This document shows positions 8,521 to 15,425 of a stretch of 16,859 bases of DNA, one piece after another. Both the position numbers and the translations under genes were made by a program. The notes under the pieces were generated by a model. It was not told where the DNA came from and ran no database searches. It saw only the letters and a list, made by a program, of their open reading frames with translations. This stretch comes from an uncultured Clostridia bacterium (GTDB lineage: Bacteria; Bacillota_A; Clostridia; Christensenellales; Aristaeellaceae): the NCBI GenBank assembly GCA_945871545.1, contig CAMBWJ010000009.1:1-16859 (forward strand), given 5' to 3'. The stretch's first letter is position 1; each line of letters opens with the position of its first letter.

Positions 8521-9176
8521 CTGTGCTCCTCCTTCACGAATTCTCCGTTGCGAAACTCCCGGGTGGGCCGCTTCGTGCCGCGCTTCATGCGCTCGATGAT
8601 CTCGCCCAGCAGCTCCGCCAGCAGCACCGCAACGATGCCCGCGATCACGATGCCGTCCGCCGCCCCCGCGCCGCCCAGCACGAAGTCCTGCGGAACGCCC
8701 TTCGACCAGACGTAGATCGCGTTGGCGGTGTCGGAGAGCATCATACCGACCACGCCCGCGATGAAGGCGCAGCGGCGAGAGCGGCCGAAGATGTAGGCGA
8801 TCAGGCCCGCAGCCAGGCCGTAGAGAATGATGGGGTCGACGGTGATGGTCTCCGGCTCGTCCGGCGCGAACATGCCGATGGCGAAGATGGCCGCGCCGGT
8901 GATGATGGAGGCAAGGATGCTGCGCCAGCGCTCCCAGGCGGTGTCGGCTTTCACGAACAGGTAGATGCACAGCGCCAGCGGTACCACCGCGCCGCCCAGG
9001 TTGAAAGCGAACACGTCCGTCACGCGGATGTCCGGCACGAAGCCCAGGCCTATGATGAGCGCGATGAACAGGAGCGCCAGCTTGTCGTTCAGCCGCATGC
9101 GATCCAGCACGCGCTGGCCCACGCCCAGCAGGATCAGTATGGCGACGACGATCAGAATACTCATGCCGATGGTCAT
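8517..9176 (-). CDS. DUF1614-like integral membrane protein
   Basis: This 219-residue protein has about six hydrophobic segments, starting with ILIVVAILILLGVGQRVLD and ending before a charged tail (IIERMKRGTKRPTREFRNGEFVKEEHR). The stretch YVWSKGVPQDFVLGGAGAADGIVIAG and the overall layout match the uncharacterised DUF1614/COG4089 family as I remember it. A clear GGAGGG site precedes the ATG at 9176. Its stop overlaps the spoIIP start as ATGA, so both proteins are made from one message. This suggests a membrane role linked to sporulation or engulfment, but that is inference from neighbourhood only. Confidence 0.75.
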   Translation of the reverse strand: MTIGMSILIVVAILILLGVGQRVLDRMRLNDKLALLFIALIIGLGFVPDIRVTDVFAFNLGGAVVPLALCIYLFVKADTAWERWRSILASIITGAAIFAIGMFAPDEPETITVDPIILYGLAAGLIAYIFGRSRRCAFIAGVVGMMLSDTANAIYVWSKGVPQDFVLGGAGAADGIVIAGIVAVLLAELLGEIIERMKRGTKRPTREFRNGEFVKEEHR

Positions 9177-9204
9177 GTTTATCCCTCCAATTTGGTTTCA
9201 TGGC

Positions 9205-9214
9205 TATTATGACC
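9205..9214 (-). promoter_or_regulatory. Possible forespore (sigma-F/G-type) -10 box
   Basis: On the minus strand GGTCATAATA, about 28 bases before the DUF1614-like ATG, fits the sigma-F/G -10 pattern GGNNANANTR. At the expected upstream distance the -35 match is poor (GTTTC-like), so the call is weak. It would fit the sporulation operon downstream. Confidence 0.25.
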
Positions 9215-9276
9215 CATTGGAGGAATTTGAAACCTGTCCACAAAAATTGCCAGAGCGCGTTCATTGAAATTCCCGA

Positions 9277-9305
9277 TTGACACCGCCGCGCGGGAAAACT
9301 ATAAT
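9277..9305 (+). promoter_or_regulatory. Consensus sigma-A promoter
   Basis: TTGACA (9277-9282), a 17-bp spacer and TATAAT (9300-9305) match the consensus exactly. It drives the unknown gene at 9352 and is divergent from the DUF1614-spoIIP pair. Its presence excludes start codons upstream of about 9312. Confidence 0.9.
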
Positions 9306-9351
9306 GATAGAAATGGCTTTCAACAAAAATGTTTTCAGAGTGAGGAAGAAC

Positions 9352-10899
9352 ATGGAATTGAAATATCAGGCGACCTATCGCGCAAAGGGACTCAAGGCCT
9401 ACTCGGTGGGCGAAATTCAGGGCCTGTCGCCCGCGCTGGAGCTGGCCGAGCCGCGCCTGCGCGCCGTCGAGGGCAAGCTGGAGCCGGGGGAGATCTGCAT
9501 GCTGATCTTCGGCGTGACGGCAGAGGAATACGCCTGGCGCGAAAATGATACAAAGAAGCTGGACGCGCTGGCGGAGCAGCTGCGCAAGCGCGTGCCCGCC
9601 GACCGGCTGATCGCCTGGCGCGTGGTGGATCTGAAGGGCAAGCCGGTGCAGCGGGAAATCAAGCTCCAGACGGGCGAGAGCATCGACGGCGGCGCGTATG
9701 CGCAGTCCATGCAGCAGCGCGCGGCACAGGCTGCTCCCGTGAGCGCGGGCCCGCTGGATGATCTCCTGAAGGAGTGCTGCCGCCTGCAGAGGCTGTGCGC
9801 CGCGAAGGATGCGCCCGAGGGCGTGCGCGCAGACTGGGCCGCGGAGAAGGCGAAGCTGGCTGCGGCGCTGAAGGAGCAGAGCCTGTGGGTCGCCTTCGAC
9901 GCGAATCTGGGCGGGAAGCTGCCCTTCGCGGGCTACGACGGCCGCATCGAGCTCTTCACCGCCGCCGAGCGCGCGGAAAACGCCCAAAAGCGCATCGCGG
10001 AGAGCTGCGGCGGACTGGATTTCTGGACGCTGAAGGAGGTTCCCGTCGCGGAACAGGAGGGCTTCCTCCAGCTGTGCGCGGAGAACGGCCTGAGCGCGCT
10101 GCGGGTGGACAACGGCTTCGCCCCGGCGGAGCTGGAACTGAAGGATCTGTGGGAAGGCAAGCCCTGCGAGAACGCCGCCCCGCGCGGCATGCTGGTTCGG
10201 GAGGCCGAGTACGGCGTGCGCTGGAACCGCCTGAAGGCGGCGCAGGCGGAGGAACGGCTCCAGCGCGGCGCGCTGGAGAGCATGCTCACGCTGCGCAACT
10301 TCGCCTGGCGGGAGCTGGGCAATTCGATCCTCTACGCCCTGTGCGCGATGCCCAATGGCGAGGGCGGCGAATTCGCCACCTCTGCGGCTGCGGCGAAGCT
10401 CGGCATGGGCCTGCGCGTGGTTCCCGGCGACAAGTGCGTACTGCTCAACGAGAAGCAGAGCGGCGCGAGTCGGCTTCCGGCCTTCAGCTCGAAGAAGCGG
10501 GCGCTGGTTCTGGCCGGGCGGGTCAAGGGCGCGCAGCCGGTGCGCATGACCTTCGATGACCTCGTGCAGCGCGTGGGCGCGGCGGAGGGAATCCTGATCG
10601 ACCCGGACGACTTGGGCTATCGCCTGCCGAAGACGGAGTTTGACAAGGTGCGCGAGCTGCGCGCGAAGCCGCCGATGGCGGTGCGCGTGAAGCCTGCGGA
10701 GGATGAACCTGCGCCGGAGCAGGCGCCCGCACCCAGGCTCCGGAGCGAGATGGGCGAGCTGCCGGACCCCGACAGCTTCGATCTGCCGCCGAGGAAGGAG
10801 GATGCACCCGCGCCGGAGGCCGTTAAGGCCGACGAAGTGTCCACAGCGCCCAAAAGGGAGGGAAAGCTGGGCTTCTTCAGCAGGTTTAAGAAAAAATAA
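9352..10899 (+). CDS. Unknown 515-residue protein, possibly SseB-like middle domain
   Basis: I do not recognise this protein as a named family. With the ATG at 9352 it begins MELKYQATYRAKGLKAYSVG; GAGG at 9342-9345 supports this start, and earlier in-frame codons overlap the promoter. The N-terminal part (1-120) is soluble and mixed. Residues about 176-255 (LWVAFDANLGGKLPFAGYDG, RIELFTAAERAENAQ, then a variable segment ending SALRVDNG) recall the SseB N-terminal fold, which is a weak resemblance only. Residues about 263-420 form another globular part, then comes a Pro/Glu/Ala-rich disordered region (about 440-500) ending in a basic-aromatic tail, KLGFFSRFKKK, that could contact membrane or nucleic acid. 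There is no signal peptide or membrane helix. It stands alone behind a consensus promoter, suggesting high constitutive expression. Confidence 0.8.
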   Translation: MELKYQATYRAKGLKAYSVGEIQGLSPALELAEPRLRAVEGKLEPGEICMLIFGVTAEEYAWRENDTKKLDALAEQLRKRVPADRLIAWRVVDLKGKPVQREIKLQTGESIDGGAYAQSMQQRAAQAAPVSAGPLDDLLKECCRLQRLCAAKDAPEGVRADWAAEKAKLAAALKEQSLWVAFDANLGGKLPFAGYDGRIELFTAAERAENAQKRIAESCGGLDFWTLKEVPVAEQEGFLQLCAENGLSALRVDNGFAPAELELKDLWEGKPCENAAPRGMLVREAEYGVRWNRLKAAQAEERLQRGALESMLTLRNFAWRELGNSILYALCAMPNGEGGEFATSAAAAKLGMGLRVVPGDKCVLLNEKQSGASRLPAFSSKKRALVLAGRVKGAQPVRMTFDDLVQRVGAAEGILIDPDDLGYRLPKTEFDKVRELRAKPPMAVRVKPAEDEPAPEQAPAPRLRSEMGELPDPDSFDLPPRKEDAPAPEAVKADEVSTAPKREGKLGFFSRFKKK

Positions 10900-10922
10900 T
10901 GGGCGAATCCGTGGTGCGCGGC

Positions 10923-10951
10923 TTGTAATCACAGGTGGATTGTTATAGAAT
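10923..10951 (+). promoter_or_regulatory. Promoter of the glycosyltransferase gene
   Basis: TTGTAA (10923-10928), a 17-bp spacer and TAGAAT (10946-10951) match four and five of six consensus bases. The leader to the TTG start would be about 50 nucleotides. Confidence 0.6.
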
Positions 10952-11010
10952 AATGCTGTATTTGTGCAGATGTCTGGATACAGCTGCGGATTTACAGGAG
11001 AGGAAGCGGA

Positions 11011-12069
11011 TTGCCATTGAGGACGGCGCTGATCATCCCGGCCTACAAGCCGGGGGAGGACATGCTGAAGCTGCTGGAGGAATTCCGGGACAATGGAGAT
11101 TTTCTGCCCATTGTGGTGGACGACGGCAGCGGCGCGGAGTTCCGCGCGATCTTTGACCGGGTGCCGGACTTCGCGGTGCTTTTGCGCCACGAGGTCAACC
11201 GCGGCAAGGGCGCGGCGCTCAAGACGGCCATGAAATACGTGCTGGAGTCGCTCCCGGAGTGCGATTTTGCGCTGACGGCGGACGCGGACGGCCAGCACAG
11301 GTATGCGGACATCCTGCGCGTCAACCAGGTTGCCCGGGACAATCCCGGCGCGCTGGTGCTGGGCAGCCGCAAATTCGAGGGCGACGTGCCCTTCAAGAGT
11401 CGCTGGGGCAACGCGATCACCCGCCAGGTGTTCGCCATCGCCAGCGGTGCGAAGGTCTACGACACCCAGACCGGCCTGCGCGCCTTCGGTCGCGACGCGA
11501 TGGAGCAGTTTTTGCAGATTTCCGGCGACCGCTACGAGTATGAGATCAACATGCTGCTGGCCGCGGCGCAATCCGGACGGCCCATCGTTGAGGAGACCAT
11601 CGCGACGGTCTACATCGACGACAACTCCTCCTCCCACTTCCATCCGGTGCGGGATTCCTTCAAGATTTACATGTGCATCCTGAAGTTCGGCTGCTCGTCG
11701 CTGATCGCCTTCGCCGTGGATTTTGTCATGCTGATGCTGCTCAGCGCGCTGACGGCGGGGCTGGGCGCGGAGCTCTCGCTGGCGGTGAGCGCCGTGGGCG
11801 CGCGCCTGGTGAGTGCGTCGGTGAACTTCTGCATCAACCGCCGCGTGGTGTTCAAGGGCAACGAGACCCTGGGCAAGTCGATCGCCAAGTATGCAGCGCT
11901 GGCGCTGTGCATCCTTGCGGTGAACTACCTGCTGCTGCGTCTGCTGAACCTGGTGCTCCATTGGCCGCTGGCGCTGTCCAAGATCATCGTGGAGGCGCTG
12001 CTGTTCGCGGTGAGCTTCGTGGTGCAGGGCAGGTTCGTCTATCGCGGGAAAAGGGTGGAGAAAAACTGA
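11011..12069 (+). CDS. Glycosyltransferase family 2 fused to GtrA membrane domain
   Basis: Residues 1 to about 220 form a GT-A-type family 2 glycosyltransferase: IIPAYKPGED at the nucleotide-binding start, VVDDGSG (D37, D38), the metal-binding ADADGQH (D91, D93), GSRKF and QTGLRAFGRD. Such enzymes often pass sugar to undecaprenyl or dolichyl phosphate. Residues about 225-350 form a GtrA domain with four predicted membrane helices and the SVNFCINRRVVFKG motif, thought to help move or bind lipid-linked sugars. The fusion suggests one protein that makes and presents a lipid-linked sugar for cell-surface glycosylation (inference). The start is TTG at 11011 or 11017, after AGGAG at 10996-11000; no ATG fits. 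The gene has its own promoter and terminator, and no other cell-wall genes adjoin it. Confidence 0.9.
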   Translation: MPLRTALIIPAYKPGEDMLKLLEEFRDNGDFLPIVVDDGSGAEFRAIFDRVPDFAVLLRHEVNRGKGAALKTAMKYVLESLPECDFALTADADGQHRYADILRVNQVARDNPGALVLGSRKFEGDVPFKSRWGNAITRQVFAIASGAKVYDTQTGLRAFGRDAMEQFLQISGDRYEYEINMLLAAAQSGRPIVEETIATVYIDDNSSSHFHPVRDSFKIYMCILKFGCSSLIAFAVDFVMLMLLSALTAGLGAELSLAVSAVGARLVSASVNFCINRRVVFKGNETLGKSIAKYAALALCILAVNYLLLRLLNLVLHWPLALSKIIVEALLFAVSFVVQGRFVYRGKRVEKN

Positions 12070-12085
12070 ACTTTGGCGCAAAAAC

Positions 12086-12129
12086 GTGGCGCGGACTGCA
12101 CGATGCGTGCGGCCCGCGCCACTTTATAT
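12086..12129 (+). terminator. Terminator of the glycosyltransferase gene
   Basis: GTGGCGCGG (12086-12094) pairs perfectly with CCGCGCCAC (12114-12122), with an inner GCACG-ATG-CGTGC stem (12098-12110), followed by TTTATAT. It starts 17 bases past the stop. Confidence 0.65.
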
Positions 12130-12142
12130 GGACAGAGACATG

Positions 12143-12173
12143 AAAAAGGCGGCATAACGAATCATGCCGCCTT
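12143..12173 (-). terminator. Intrinsic terminator of the rpmF operon
   Basis: On the minus strand AAGGCGGCAT and ATGCCGCCTT form a perfect 10-bp stem (12146-12155 with 12164-12173) around an 8-base loop, followed by TTTTT. It lies about 29 bases past the rpmF stop and faces the terminator of the convergent glycosyltransferase gene. Confidence 0.88.
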
Positions 12174-12201
12174 AAACATACCGTTGTTCGTGCAGTTGCG
12201 C

Positions 12202-12393
12202 TTACTTCGCGTCAGCTTCGACCTGAACGATCTGCTGGCCGTCGTAGTAGCCGCACTCCTTGCACACGCGATGGTTCAGCTTCATCTTGCCGCAGCGGGG
12301 GCACTTGGTGATACCCGGCATGGACAGCTTCCAATGCGCGCTGCGCCGAGAGTCTCTCCTTGCCTTGGAGACTTTTCCTTTCGGAGTGGCCAT
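12202..12393 (-). CDS. rpmF: 50S ribosomal protein L32
   Basis: This 63-residue protein starts MATPKGKVSKARRDSRRSAHWKL, the standard L32 N-terminus, and carries the zinc-binding version of the family: C31-P-R-C34 and C44-K-E-C47. Cells with zinc-free L32 paralogues switch under zinc limitation; no such copy is visible here. An almost perfect anti-Shine-Dalgarno complement, GAGGAGGT (minus strand of 12401-12408), lies inside the end of yceD, and only 3 bases separate the yceD stop from the rpmF ATG. yceD-rpmF is a conserved bacterial pair. Confidence 0.98.
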   Translation of the reverse strand: MATPKGKVSKARRDSRRSAHWKLSMPGITKCPRCGKMKLNHRVCKECGYYDGQQIVQVEADAK

Positions 12394-12396
12394 AAG

Positions 12397-12903
12397 TTAC
12401 ACCTCCTCATTGTTTTGCACAATCGCTTTTAATGCCGAAAAGGGATTCGTAACCTCTGCGCCCTCCTGGCATGTACAGGTACCCAGATTCAGATTGACGC
12501 CGCACCGTGGGCAGAGGCCCTTGCAGTCCTCGCTGCACAGGAAGCGGTAGGGCAGTTCCAGCAGCAGCGCGTCCCGAACGGCGTCCGTGAGATCCGCCTT
12601 TGATCCTTCAAAGGAATACAGATCCGGGTCCTCGGGGTCGATTTGGCGGGCATACTGCGCGTCCATCTCAGCGTTGAGTTTGAGCTCCACCGGCTCGAGA
12701 CACTTGGCGCAACGGGAAGTGACCGTCGAAGTGATCTCGCCCCGGATGCTCACCTGCTCGCCGGATCCGAAGAACTCGCCGCGGACGGCGACGTCCGAAA
12801 AAGCGACCGGATCGCTGAGCACCTCCATGTCCTCGATCTCAACGGCCAGCTCAAAGCTGTAAACCTGACCGGGATACTTCAGTGCGTTGGATACATCCAG
12901 CAT
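12397..12903 (-). CDS. yceD: YceD/DUF177 family protein
   Basis: YceD (DUF177) proteins are encoded just before rpmF in many bacteria and are implicated in large-subunit rRNA or ribosome maturation. The 168-residue product has the family cysteine pairs CAKC (65-68) and the C-terminal group C123, C127, CPRC (131-134), C143, C145, suggesting a structural metal site. The ATG at 12903 is preferred because AAAAAGG lies 10 bases upstream of it; the TTG at 12912 is only one base from that site. It is followed immediately by rpmF and driven by its own promoter overlapping the end of ackA. Confidence 0.9.
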   Translation of the reverse strand: MLDVSNALKYPGQVYSFELAVEIEDMEVLSDPVAFSDVAVRGEFFGSGEQVSIRGEITSTVTSRCAKCLEPVELKLNAEMDAQYARQIDPEDPDLYSFEGSKADLTDAVRDALLLELPYRFLCSEDCKGLCPRCGVNLNLGTCTCQEGAEVTNPFSALKAIVQNNEEV

Positions 12904-12936
12904 TGCCGACAAACCTTTTTCCCCCTAACCTCAAAT

Positions 12937-12965
12937 ATTATATACGCTGTATGCTATTTTGTAAA
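12937..12965 (-). promoter_or_regulatory. Internal promoter for yceD-rpmF
   Basis: Minus-strand TTTACA (12960-12965), a 17-bp spacer and TATAAT (12937-12942) form a near-consensus promoter right beside the ackA stop. It lets ribosomal-protein expression run independently of the acetate genes. A small ATAC-AGC-GTAT palindrome lies in the spacer next to the -10. Confidence 0.85.
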
Positions 12966-12966
12966 G

Positions 12967-14160
12967 TTATTTTTTCGTAGCGATTTCCAGCGTATCGCGG
13001 GCGATGGCCAGCTCCTCGTTGGTGGGGATGACCCACACCTGGATCTTGCTGTCATCGGTGGAGATCAGTTTCTCCTCGCCGCAGACGTTGTTGCGCTCGT
13101 CGTCGATCTTGATGCCGAAGTAGCTCAGGCCCTCGCAGACCCACTTGCGGGCGCGGATGTGGTTCTCGCCGATGCCGGCGGTGAAGATGATGGCGTCGCA
13201 GCCGTTCATCGCGGCGATGTAGGAGCCGATGTACTTCTGCACGGTGTAGGTCCACATCTCGATGGCCAGCTTGGCGTCCTCGTCGCCGTTGTCGAAGCGG
13301 GCGGTGACGTCGCGCATGTCGGAGGAGCCGGTCAGGCCGACCAGGCCGCTCTTCTTGTTCATCATGTTCAGAACCTCGGACACGCTCTTGCCCTCGGTGT
13401 TGGCGATGAACTCAACGCAGGCCGGATCCAGGGTGCCGCAGCGGGTGCCCATGACCAGACCATCTAGAGGCGTGATGCCCATGGTGGTGTCCACGCACTT
13501 GCCGTTTACGCAGGCGGACAGGGAGGAACCGTTGCCCAGGTGGCAGACGATAACCTTCTTGCCTGCGCCCAGCAGCTCGGTGGCGCGGCCGGCGATGAAG
13601 CGGTGGGAGGTTCCGTGGAAGCCGTACTTGCGCATGTGCAGGTCGGTGTAGTAGTGGTTCGGCAGCGCATAGCGGTAGGCCTTGGGGGGCATGGTCTGAT
13701 GGAACGCGGTGTCGAACACGGCGACCTGGGGAACGTTCGGCAGAACCTTCTGGCAGGCGCGGATGCCCATCAGGTTGGCGGGGTTGTGCAGCGGGCCCAG
13801 CGGGATGTTCTCCTCGATGGCGGCGATGCAGGCGTCGTTGATCAGGCAGGAGGCGGAGAACTTCTCGCCGCCGTGCAGCACGCGATGGCCGACTGCGCCG
13901 ATCTCGCTCAGGTCGGAGATCACGCCCAGCTCCTTGTCGGTGAGCAGCTTCAGAACCAGCTCCATGGCGGCGTTGTGGTCGCCCAGCTTGTCGATCTCGG
14001 CCTCATACTTCTTGCCGTTGTACTTGTGGGTGATGTTGGACTTGGGGTCCACGGTGCCGATGCGCTCGACGAGGCCCTTGGCGATGACGGACTCGTTGTC
14101 CATGTCGATCATCTGATACTTCAGGGAGGAGGAGCCGGCGTTGATGACCAGAATTTTCAT
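12967..14160 (-). CDS. ackA: Acetate kinase
   Basis: Acetate kinase converts acetyl phosphate and ADP to acetate and ATP, the ATP-yielding step of acetate fermentation. The 397-residue product has the family length and motifs: INAGSSSLK (N7), VGHRVLHGG (R93), DTAFHQTMP (D150), FHGTSH (H182), HLGNGSS, MGTRCG (R240) and GIGEN (329-333). The ATG at 14160 gives the standard MKILVINAGS N-terminus, with GGAG about 10 bases upstream; in-frame sequence upstream to 14256 is leader with a hairpin. It follows pta in the same orientation, so the two enzymes form the cytoplasmic Pta-AckA pathway. Confidence 0.98.
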   Translation of the reverse strand: MKILVINAGSSSLKYQMIDMDNESVIAKGLVERIGTVDPKSNITHKYNGKKYEAEIDKLGDHNAAMELVLKLLTDKELGVISDLSEIGAVGHRVLHGGEKFSASCLINDACIAAIEENIPLGPLHNPANLMGIRACQKVLPNVPQVAVFDTAFHQTMPPKAYRYALPNHYYTDLHMRKYGFHGTSHRFIAGRATELLGAGKKVIVCHLGNGSSLSACVNGKCVDTTMGITPLDGLVMGTRCGTLDPACVEFIANTEGKSVSEVLNMMNKKSGLVGLTGSSDMRDVTARFDNGDEDAKLAIEMWTYTVQKYIGSYIAAMNGCDAIIFTAGIGENHIRARKWVCEGLSYFGIKIDDERNNVCGEEKLISTDDSKIQVWVIPTNEELAIARDTLEIATKK

Positions 14161-14192
14161 GGGTAATGCACTCCATTCTTGAAATCGCTGTG

Positions 14193-14253
14193 CGGCTGGA
14201 GGTTCAGCCGGGGTATTAAATCGCGGGGCGGGGGAGAAAGTCCCCCGTCCGCG
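14193..14253 (-). other. Two hairpins in the pta-ackA gap
   Basis: CGGGGGA/TCCCCCG (14229-14235 and 14241-14247) with further outer GCGG/CCGC pairing forms a very GC-rich stem just after the pta stop. A second stem, CGGCTG/CAGCCG (14193-14198 and 14205-14210), lies between it and the ackA ribosome-binding site. No U-run follows, so they may set the pta:ackA mRNA ratio by processing or partial termination. Confidence 0.55.
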
Positions 14254-14264
14254 CATTCATCCGA

Positions 14265-15254
14265 TTAGCCCTGCGCCTGTGCGGCGGTGATGGCGACGGT
14301 GGCGACGATGTCCTCGACGCTGCAGCCGCGGCTCAGGTCGTTGCACGGCTTGGCGATGCCCTGCAGGATGGGGCCGTAGGCCTCGGCGTTGCCCAGGCGC
14401 TGCACCAGCTTGTAGCCGATGTTGCCGGCCTCGAGGGAGGGGAACACCAGGGTGTTGGCGTGACCGGCGACGGCGCTGCCGGGGGCCTTCAGCTGGCCGA
14501 CCTTCTCAACCAGCGCGGCGTCGAGCTGCAGCTCGCCGTCCAGCATCAGGTCGGGGGCCATTTCCTTGGCGATGCGGGTGGCTTCCTGCACCTTGGTGAC
14601 CTGGTCGTGCTTGGCAGAGCCCTTGGTGGAGAAAGACAGCATGGCCACGCGGGGCTCGATGCCCGCCAGGGAGCGCGCGGAATCGGCGGCGCCCAGGGCG
14701 ATGTTGGCCAGGGCCTCGGCGTCGGGATCGATGTTCACGGCGCAGTCAGCGAAGATCATGATGCCGTCGTCGCCGTATTCCTTGTTCGGGCTCTCCATCA
14801 GGAAGCAGGAGGACACGGTCTTGATGCCGGGCTTGCTCTTGATGATCTGCAGCGCGGGGCGCAGCATGTCGCCGGTGGAGTGGATCGCGCCGGAGACCAG
14901 GCCGTCGGCCTCACCGGCCTTGACCATCATGATGCCGTAGTACATGGGATCCTTCACGGTTGCGGCGGCCTTTTCCTCGGTCATGCCCTTGGCCTTGCGC
15001 AGCTCATACAGGGTGGCGGCGTACTCGGCGCACTTCTCGCTGGTGGCGGGGTCGATGATGTTGATGCCCTCGAGGGAAGCGCCCGCGGCGACCTCCTTGA
15101 TCTTCTCGGGGTTGCCCAGCAGCGTCAGCTTTGCCAGACCCTGCTCCACGATCATGGAAGCGGCCTTCACGGTGCGGGGCTCGTCGCCCTCGGGCAGCAC
15201 GATGTGCATCACATTGGACTTTGCCTTTGCCTTGATCTTATCGATGATTGCCAT
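14265..15254 (-). CDS. pta: Phosphate acetyltransferase
   Basis: Pta converts acetyl-CoA and phosphate to acetyl phosphate and CoA. The 329-residue product is the short, single-domain form usual in Bacillota. Its signature DGLVSGAIHSTGDMLRPALQII (118 onward, R132) matches the family, as do LSFSTKGSAKH, DGELQLDAA and the C-terminal LVFPSLEAGNIGYKLVQRL. A clear GGAGGG site precedes the ATG. It has a promoter about 125 bases upstream and is followed by ackA after a hairpin-containing gap. A phosphate butyryltransferase is less likely, because the neighbour is acetate kinase and the motifs are those of Pta. Confidence 0.97.
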   Translation of the reverse strand: MAIIDKIKAKAKSNVMHIVLPEGDEPRTVKAASMIVEQGLAKLTLLGNPEKIKEVAAGASLEGINIIDPATSEKCAEYAATLYELRKAKGMTEEKAAATVKDPMYYGIMMVKAGEADGLVSGAIHSTGDMLRPALQIIKSKPGIKTVSSCFLMESPNKEYGDDGIMIFADCAVNIDPDAEALANIALGAADSARSLAGIEPRVAMLSFSTKGSAKHDQVTKVQEATRIAKEMAPDLMLDGELQLDAALVEKVGQLKAPGSAVAGHANTLVFPSLEAGNIGYKLVQRLGNAEAYGPILQGIAKPCNDLSRGCSVEDIVATVAITAAQAQG

Positions 15255-15350
15255 TGGTTTTCCCTCCGTTTGATTCTGCGCGCCGCAGCACGCGGTTCAT
15301 TGATGTAAGAATCCCCGGCCTGCGCGGCTGTGCGCCGTCAAAAAAGACGC

Positions 15351-15370
15351 CGAAAATTCTCGAAAATCAT
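15351..15370. repeat. Tandem CGAAAAT decamers near the pta transcription start
   Basis: CGAAAATTCT is followed directly by CGAAAATCAT, a 10-bp direct repeat (eight of ten identical) located just downstream of the expected pta transcription start. Helically phased decamers in this position could be a regulator site. No regulator is known for them. Confidence 0.4.
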
Positions 15371-15378
15371 ACACATCT

Positions 15379-15407
15379 ATTATACGATATTTCATCCAAA
15401 ATGGAAA
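15379..15407 (-). promoter_or_regulatory. Promoter of pta-ackA
   Basis: Minus-strand TTTCCA (15402-15407), a 17-bp spacer and a perfect TATAAT (15379-15384) form a good sigma-A promoter 19 bases after the lacI-type gene. The leader is about 115 nucleotides and contains short GC-rich stems such as CTGCG-CGC-CGCAG (15276-15288). Confidence 0.7.
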
Positions 15408-15425
15408 GCATAAAATGTAAATTTG

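Noticed and set aside
9277..9351. Longer N-terminus for the unknown 515-residue protein
   Set aside because: The TTG at 9277 is the -35 box and the region up to about 9312 is promoter, so it is not transcribed from that promoter.
7435..12081. A single minus-strand frame of about 1548 codons
   Set aside because: Only its C-terminal part is real (spoIIP). The rest runs antisense through the unknown gene and the glycosyltransferase, with low-complexity His/Arg/Ala-rich translation typical of a high-GC shadow frame, and spoIIP has its own start and ribosome-binding site.
14460..15308. Plus-strand frame opposite pta, and similar frames opposite ackA and the lacI-type gene
   Set aside because: They are Gly/His/Val-rich shadows of well-recognised minus-strand genes.
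15379..15410. Catabolite-responsive (cre) site upstream of pta
   Set aside because: TGAAATATCG superficially resembles cre, but the spacing between TG and the central CG is two bases too long and the right half does not match.
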